This document shows, piece by piece, positions 60,404 through 64,000 of a DNA stretch of 64,000 nucleotides (position 1 is the stretch's first letter; every line of letters begins with the position of its first letter). The position numbers were made by a program, and so were the translations under genes. The stretch is from Anaerolineales bacterium (GTDB taxonomy: Bacteria > Chloroflexota > Anaerolineae > Anaerolineales > UBA11579). The notes beneath the pieces were generated by a model. The model was given only the letters and a program-made list of their open reading frames with translations, searched no databases and was not told where the DNA came from. The stretch is taken from contig CP075367.1 in NCBI GenBank assembly GCA_019454165.1, positions 1,652,805 through 1,716,804 of the forward strand, in the 5' to 3' direction.

Positions 60404-61267
60404 ATGGGAATTTTGGCTGATAAGAACACCCGCGTAGTCGTGCAGGGCATCACCGGCAACGAGGGCTTGTTCCACTCCCAGCGTATGCTGGAATACGGCA
60501 CGCAGGTCGTCGGCGGCGTACGCCCCGGCAAGGGTGGCGAATGGGTGCTGGATGGCAAAGTGCCGGTCTTCGACTCCGTCAAGGTTGCAGTGGACGCCAC
60601 GGGCGCCGACTGCAGCATGATCATCGTGCCGTTGGCCGCCGCCGCGGACGCCATGCTGGAGGCCGCCGACGCTGGCGTGCGCCTGATCGTATGCCTCACT
60701 GAGGGCATCCCCCTGCAAGACATGATGCGCGTGCGCGCTTACCTTGACTCCAAGGGCGTGCTGCTCATCGGCCCCAACTGCCCGGGTCTGCTGACCCCCG
60801 GCCAGACCAAGATCGGCTTCATCCCCGGTGACAACGCCATCCCCGGCAACATCGGCGTGGTGTCCCGCTCCGGCACACTGACCTACGAGGTGCTCTACGC
60901 CCTCAAGCAGGTCGGCATGGGCTCCAGCACTACCGTCGGCATCGGCGGCGACCCGGTCAAGGGCCTCAACTTCATCGACATCCTGCAGATGTTCGAAGAG
61001 GACCCGCTAACCGACAAAGTCGTGATGATCGGCGAGATCGGCGGCAGCGACGAAGAAAAGGCTGCCGAATACATCAGCAAGCACATGACCAAGCCGGTCG
61101 TCGGCTTCATCGCCGGGCGCGCTGCCCCTCCGGGCAAGCGCATGGGCCATGCCGGCGCCATCGTCGAAGGCAGCGCCGGCGGCGCCGAAGACAAGATCGC
61201 CGCGCTCACCAAGGCCGGCGTGCGCGTGGCTGACTATCCGGAGCAGATCCCGGATATGCTCAAGTAA
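60404..61267 (+). CDS. sucD: Succinyl-CoA synthetase alpha subunit
   Basis: 287 residues. CoA-binding Rossmann part with [10 protein letters not shown] near 12 and Y-G-T-Q-V-V-G-G-V near 35. The phosphorylated His is in G-H-A-G-A-I-V-E-G near 249. [10 protein letters not shown] near 124 is standard. It pairs with the beta subunit encoded 55 nt upstream. Followed by a strong terminator. Confidence 0.97.
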   Translation: MGILADKNTRVVVQGITGNEGLFHSQRMLEYGTQVVGGVRPGKGGEWVLDGKVPVFDSVKVAVDATGADCSMIIVPLAAAADAMLEAADAGVRLIVCLTEGIPLQDMMRVRAYLDSKGVLLIGPNCPGLLTPGQTKIGFIPGDNAIPGNIGVVSRSGTLTYEVLYALKQVGMGSSTTVGIGGDPVKGLNFIDILQMFEEDPLTDKVVMIGEIGGSDEEKAAEYISKHMTKPVVGFIAGRAAPPGKRMGHAGAIVEGSAGGAEDKIAALTKAGVRVADYPEQIPDMLK

Positions 61268-61271
61268 CAGG

Positions 61272-61309
61272 CAAACAAAAAGAGCGGCGAACGCCGCTCT
61301 TTTTTGTTG
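61272..61309. terminator. Bidirectional terminator between sucD and acpP
   Basis: AACAAAAAGAGCGGCG pairs with CGCCGCTCTTTTTTGTT around an AA loop. Confidence 0.93.
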
Positions 61310-61322
61310 GCTCAGAGTTTGG

Positions 61323-61556
61323 CTACTTCTTGCCTTCGATGTAGTCGACCGCGCCGCCCACCGTGGTGATGCTCTGCGCGTCCTCATCGGAGATCTCGAT
61401 GCTCAGCTTGTCCTCGAGCGCCATGATGAGTTCCACAATGTCCAGAGAATCAGCCTCGAGGTCCTCACGGAAACGAGCCTCACGGGTGACCTTGGCAGCA
61501 TCTACGCCGAGCAACTCGACGACAGTAGCCTTTACTTGTTCAAATGTATCCGACAT
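61323..61556 (-). CDS. acpP: Acyl carrier protein
   Basis: 77 residues, strongly acidic. The 4'-phosphopantetheine Ser37 is in [10 protein letters not shown], the DSL motif. It carries acyl chains in fatty-acid synthesis. ATG 61556 has GGAGG at 5 nt; an upstream in-frame start would add an unlikely 16 residues. A -10-like TAGAAT lies near 61590. No other fab gene is adjacent. Confidence 0.96.
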   Translation of the reverse strand: MSDTFEQVKATVVELLGVDAAKVTREARFREDLEADSLDIVELIMALEDKLSIEISDEDAQSITTVGGAVDYIEGKK

Positions 61557-61676
61557 GTATGCCTCCAGAAGTTTTGACTGCGTTATTCTACCTTCACCAG
61601 CCACTAATCAGGCGCTAAATTGACAGCCCAATTTGCGGCTGGTAAACTAGCCATCACTCCACAGGAACACTACTAC

Positions 61677-62711
61677 ATGGCGAAAGTTACGGGTACCGGC
61701 GCCCGAAAAGCCGATCACATCCGCATCAATCTTGAAGAAGATGTGCGCTCCGGCCTCACCACCGGCTTCGAAAAGTACTCCTTCCTCCACAACGCCCTGC
61801 CCGAGCTTGACCTCGCCGAGGTGGACCTCGCCGTACAAGTCTTCGGCAAGCAACTGAAATCCCCCATCCTGATCTCCTCCATGACCGGCGGCACTGACGA
61901 GGCCGGCCAGATCAACCAGGCCCTGGCCGAAGCCGCCCAGGAAACCGGCATCGCCCTCGGCCTCGGCAGCCAGCGCGCCGCCATCGAGGACCCCAAGCTC
62001 GAGACCACCTTCCGCGTCCGCAATGTCGCGCCTGACATCCTGCTCTTCGCCAATGTCGGCGCGGTGCAGCTCAACTATGGCTACGGCCTGAACCACCTGC
62101 AGCGCGCCGTAGACATGGCCGAGGCGGATGCGCTGATGCTGCACCTCAACGCCGTGCAAGAAGCCGTGCAGCCTGAGGGCGACACGAACTTCAGCGGCCT
62201 GCTCAAGAAGATCGAGATCATGTGCAAGCAGTTGCCCGTGCCGGTCGTGGTTAAAGAGGTCGGCTGGGGTATTTCGGGCGAGCTGGCCAAGCAGTTGGCC
62301 CGCGCCGGCGTGCAAGCCATCGACGTGGCCGGCGCAGGCGGCACCTCGTGGAGCCAGGTCGAGATGCACCGCGCCAAGAATCCCAGCCAGGCCCGCCTGG
62401 CCGCCGCCTTCGTGGACTGGGGCATCCCCACCGCCGAGAGCATCATGCAGGTGCGCCAGGCCGTGAAGACCATGCGCATCTTCGCCTCCGGCGGGCTGCG
62501 CAGCGGCGTGGATATCGCCAAGGGCATTGCCCTCGGCGCTGAGCTGGGCGGCATGGCCGGCCCGTTCCTCAAAGCCGCGGTCAACTCCAGCAAAGCCGTC
62601 GTGGAGACCATCAACGAAGTCAGCCGTGAGCTGCAGGTCGCCATGTTCGCCGCCGGCGCTGGCAGCATCAGCGCCCTGCAAGCCGTGCCGCTGATCTACC
62701 GCGGCGACTGA
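61677..62711 (+). CDS. fni: Isopentenyl-diphosphate delta-isomerase, type 2 (FMN-dependent)
   Basis: 344 residues from ATG 61677. It interconverts IPP and DMAPP using reduced [14 protein letters not shown] at 8-18, S-S-M-T-G-G-T near 67, G-L-G-S-Q-R-A-A near 98, H-L-N-A-V-Q-E near 157 and the FMN loops G-G-T-S-W and A-S-G-G-L-R-S-G are the type 2 hallmarks. Next gene is a prenyl synthase, so they form an isoprenoid pair. AGGA lies about 10 nt upstream. A TTG at 61620 is an alternative. Confidence 0.95.
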   Translation: MAKVTGTGARKADHIRINLEEDVRSGLTTGFEKYSFLHNALPELDLAEVDLAVQVFGKQLKSPILISSMTGGTDEAGQINQALAEAAQETGIALGLGSQRAAIEDPKLETTFRVRNVAPDILLFANVGAVQLNYGYGLNHLQRAVDMAEADALMLHLNAVQEAVQPEGDTNFSGLLKKIEIMCKQLPVPVVVKEVGWGISGELAKQLARAGVQAIDVAGAGGTSWSQVEMHRAKNPSQARLAAAFVDWGIPTAESIMQVRQAVKTMRIFASGGLRSGVDIAKGIALGAELGGMAGPFLKAAVNSSKAVVETINEVSRELQVAMFAAGAGSISALQAVPLIYRGD

Positions 62712-62751
62712 CCCCGCATCCCGCTAACTTCAAAATCCACCTGGCTGGGTC

Positions 62752-62757
62752 TATAAT
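62752..62757 (+). promoter_or_regulatory. -10 hexamer for a leaderless prenyl synthase mRNA
   Basis: Perfect TATAAT ending 8 nt before ATG 62766, no SD. Confidence 0.6.
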
Positions 62758-62765
62758 CCAGCTCT

Positions 62766-63785
62766 ATGTCGCTCGCCACATACCAAGACGAACTGTTGCC
62801 TGCCATTGAAGCGGCGCTGCAAGCCGCTGTGCAGCCCGCCCAACTCACCAACGCCCAGTCCCCGCAAGAATTGCTCAGCATGCTGCGCTACCACATGGGC
62901 TGGGAGGGCGAAGGCGCTGGCCCCAAGGCCAGCGGCAAGCGTGTGCGCCCCACCCTGGTGCTGCTCAGCGCCGCCGCGGCCGGCGCCGACTGGCGCCGCG
63001 CCCTGCCCGCCGCCGCCGCGGTCGAGATCCTGCACAACTTTTCGCTCATCCACGACGACATTCAGGACAATAGCGAGCAGCGCCGCGGCCGCCCCACTGT
63101 GTGGGCCAAATGGGGAATGCCCCAGGCCATCAACGCCGGCGACACCCTGTTCGCCCTGGCCCACATGGCCCTTGAGGGCCTGTCCGAGACCACATCCGAT
63201 GCGGCCTACATCCAGGCCGCCCGTTTGCTGCCGCGCACCAGCCTGCAGCTCACCCAGGGCCAATACCTTGACCTGGCCTACGAAACCATGCCGCACATCA
63301 CGGCCGATGACTACTGGCCCATGATCTGGGGCAAGACCGGCGCACTGATCGCCGCCTGCGTGCGCATGGGCGCCCTGGTGGGCGGCGCCGAGGGCGCTGC
63401 GCTCAAAGCCTACATGGTCTTCGGCGAGAAGCTTGGCCTGGCCTTCCAGGTCCACGACGATCTACTCGGCATCTGGGGCAACCCGGATGCGATGGGCAAG
63501 TCCGCCCACACCGATCTGCTGAGCGGCAAGAAATCCCTGCCCGTCTTGTACGCGCTGCAGCAGGAGGGCGAGTTTGCCCGCGGCTGGCGCGCCGGCGTCA
63601 CCGCCGAGAATGTGGACGCGCTCGCCGAGCAGTTGGAAGCCGAAGGCGCCCGCGAGTACACCCAGCAGCAGGCCGAGAAGCTGACCCAGGAAGCCATTGA
63701 CGCCCTGCGCGCCGCCAAGCCGCAGTCAGAACCCGGCGCGGCCCTGGCCGAGCTGGCCGAGGAACTCGGCCGCCGCGAAGTCTAG
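62766..63785 (+). CDS. Polyprenyl (geranylgeranyl/farnesyl-type) diphosphate synthase
   Basis: 339 residues, all-helical trans-prenyltransferase. It adds IPP to an allylic diphosphate. The first Asp-rich motif is D-D-I-Q-D at 97-101, preceded by L-I-H, and the second is H-D-D-L-L-G near 224. G-K-R-V-R-P-T near 57 binds IPP. The C-terminal product-length determinant cannot be read with certainty, so FPP or GGPP are both possible. It lies 54 bp after fni on the same strand. Confidence 0.93.
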   Translation: MSLATYQDELLPAIEAALQAAVQPAQLTNAQSPQELLSMLRYHMGWEGEGAGPKASGKRVRPTLVLLSAAAAGADWRRALPAAAAVEILHNFSLIHDDIQDNSEQRRGRPTVWAKWGMPQAINAGDTLFALAHMALEGLSETTSDAAYIQAARLLPRTSLQLTQGQYLDLAYETMPHITADDYWPMIWGKTGALIAACVRMGALVGGAEGAALKAYMVFGEKLGLAFQVHDDLLGIWGNPDAMGKSAHTDLLSGKKSLPVLYALQQEGEFARGWRAGVTAENVDALAEQLEAEGAREYTQQQAEKLTQEAIDALRAAKPQSEPGAALAELAEELGRREV

Positions 63786-64000
63786 CTCCCTCCCTGCGCT
63801 CGGAATGACATAGGCAATAGGGGTGCGCTGCTTCGCAGCGCACCCCTGCTCCCACCGTGTCATCCTGAGCGGGTGGATAGGGTTGCACCAGACCGCTGGT
63901 GTACGTCAGCGAAGGATCCTTGCTGGCAGATCTTCCACGCTGGGCGTGAGTTACTGATAACACAAAAAGAGCGCCCCAAATGGGGCGCTCTTTTTGTGCA
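63786..64000. other. Right-edge intergenic region with hairpins, no gene seen
   Basis: Holds a hairpin AGGGGTGCGCTGC/GCAGCGCACCCCT (63819-63847), a TCATCCTGAGCGGG fragment related to the dispersed repeats, and the terminator below. Confidence 0.6.
63961..63998. terminator. Bidirectional terminator at the right edge
   Basis: CACAAAAAGAGCGCCCCA pairs with its complement around an AA loop, with T-rich flanks on both strands. It implies a convergent or same-strand gene beyond the window. Confidence 0.88.

Overview
The window reads as a chromosomal segment of a high-GC, free-living bacterium, most likely a member of the Chloroflexota (Anaerolineae-like). This placement is inference from gene content: an Ino1 close to the actinobacterial form, a large Agl23-type GT-C glycosyltransferase fused to NHL repeats, an NBR1-Ig-like domain at the left edge, a type 2 IPP isomerase, and many dispersed palindromic repeats. 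No rRNA or tRNA gene, phage, IS transposase or CRISPR array was seen. The one stable RNA gene recognised is tmRNA (ssrA).

Layout. 1-12.1 kb: the end of an NBR1-Ig-like protein, a DUF1801/DinB pair, ino1 (inositol-phosphate synthase), crcB behind a fluoride riboswitch, then an epimerase, plsY, a membrane-EEP hydrolase, a membrane sulfatase-like protein, an aldo/keto reductase, a flavin split-barrel protein, a ParB-like/DUF4032/Usp fusion and a metallophosphoesterase. 12.2-16.4 kb: a regulatory cluster with an ArsR repressor under two perfect inverted repeats, an unannotated 23-residue cysteine-rich peptide divergent from a two-domain VOC dioxygenase, ssrA, a duplicated-domain lipoprotein, and a short transcript with an 18-codon leader ORF and terminator just ahead of an ABC exporter operon. 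16.4-31.3 kb: the exporter (one ATPase, three permeases), rlmI, an MFS protein, an alpha-oxoamine synthase, a LURP-one-like protein, ligA, an esterase, a patatin, proS and a CtlX-like hydrolase. 31.3-38.7 kb: a KimA-like permease, dinG with a fused exonuclease, a 0.75 kb composite repeat array, a HUMPS-family enzyme and a stomatin-like protein.

38.7-52.8 kb is dominated by aerobic phenylacetate degradation, all on the minus strand: paaF and paaH, a crotonase, an aldehyde dehydrogenase, then paaA-paaB-paaC-paaD, followed by EthD, RidA and MpaB-like genes. PaaABC plus PaaD would build the phenylacetyl-CoA epoxidase, and PaaF and PaaH act in the lower, beta-oxidation-like part. No paaK, paaE, paaZ or paaJ was seen here, so the pathway must be completed elsewhere. 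PaaB is a tandem duplication, and mobile-looking repeats have entered the operon. 52.8-64 kb: an RluB-type pseudouridine synthase, an MFS protein, the Agl23-NHL giant, a small pore-like membrane protein, sucCD, acpP, fni and a prenyl diphosphate synthase.

Regulation. Many genes have a -10 hexamer ending only 6-8 nt before the start codon and no Shine-Dalgarno sequence, so leaderless mRNAs appear common. Other genes have AAAGGAG-type sites. The best candidates for something undescribed are (i) the leader ORF at 16098-16154, whose ribosome-binding site, anti-SD segment and terminator arm can form mutually exclusive pairings upstream of the ABC exporter, and (ii) the cysteine-rich micropeptide at 12920-12991 in the ArsR/VOC cluster.
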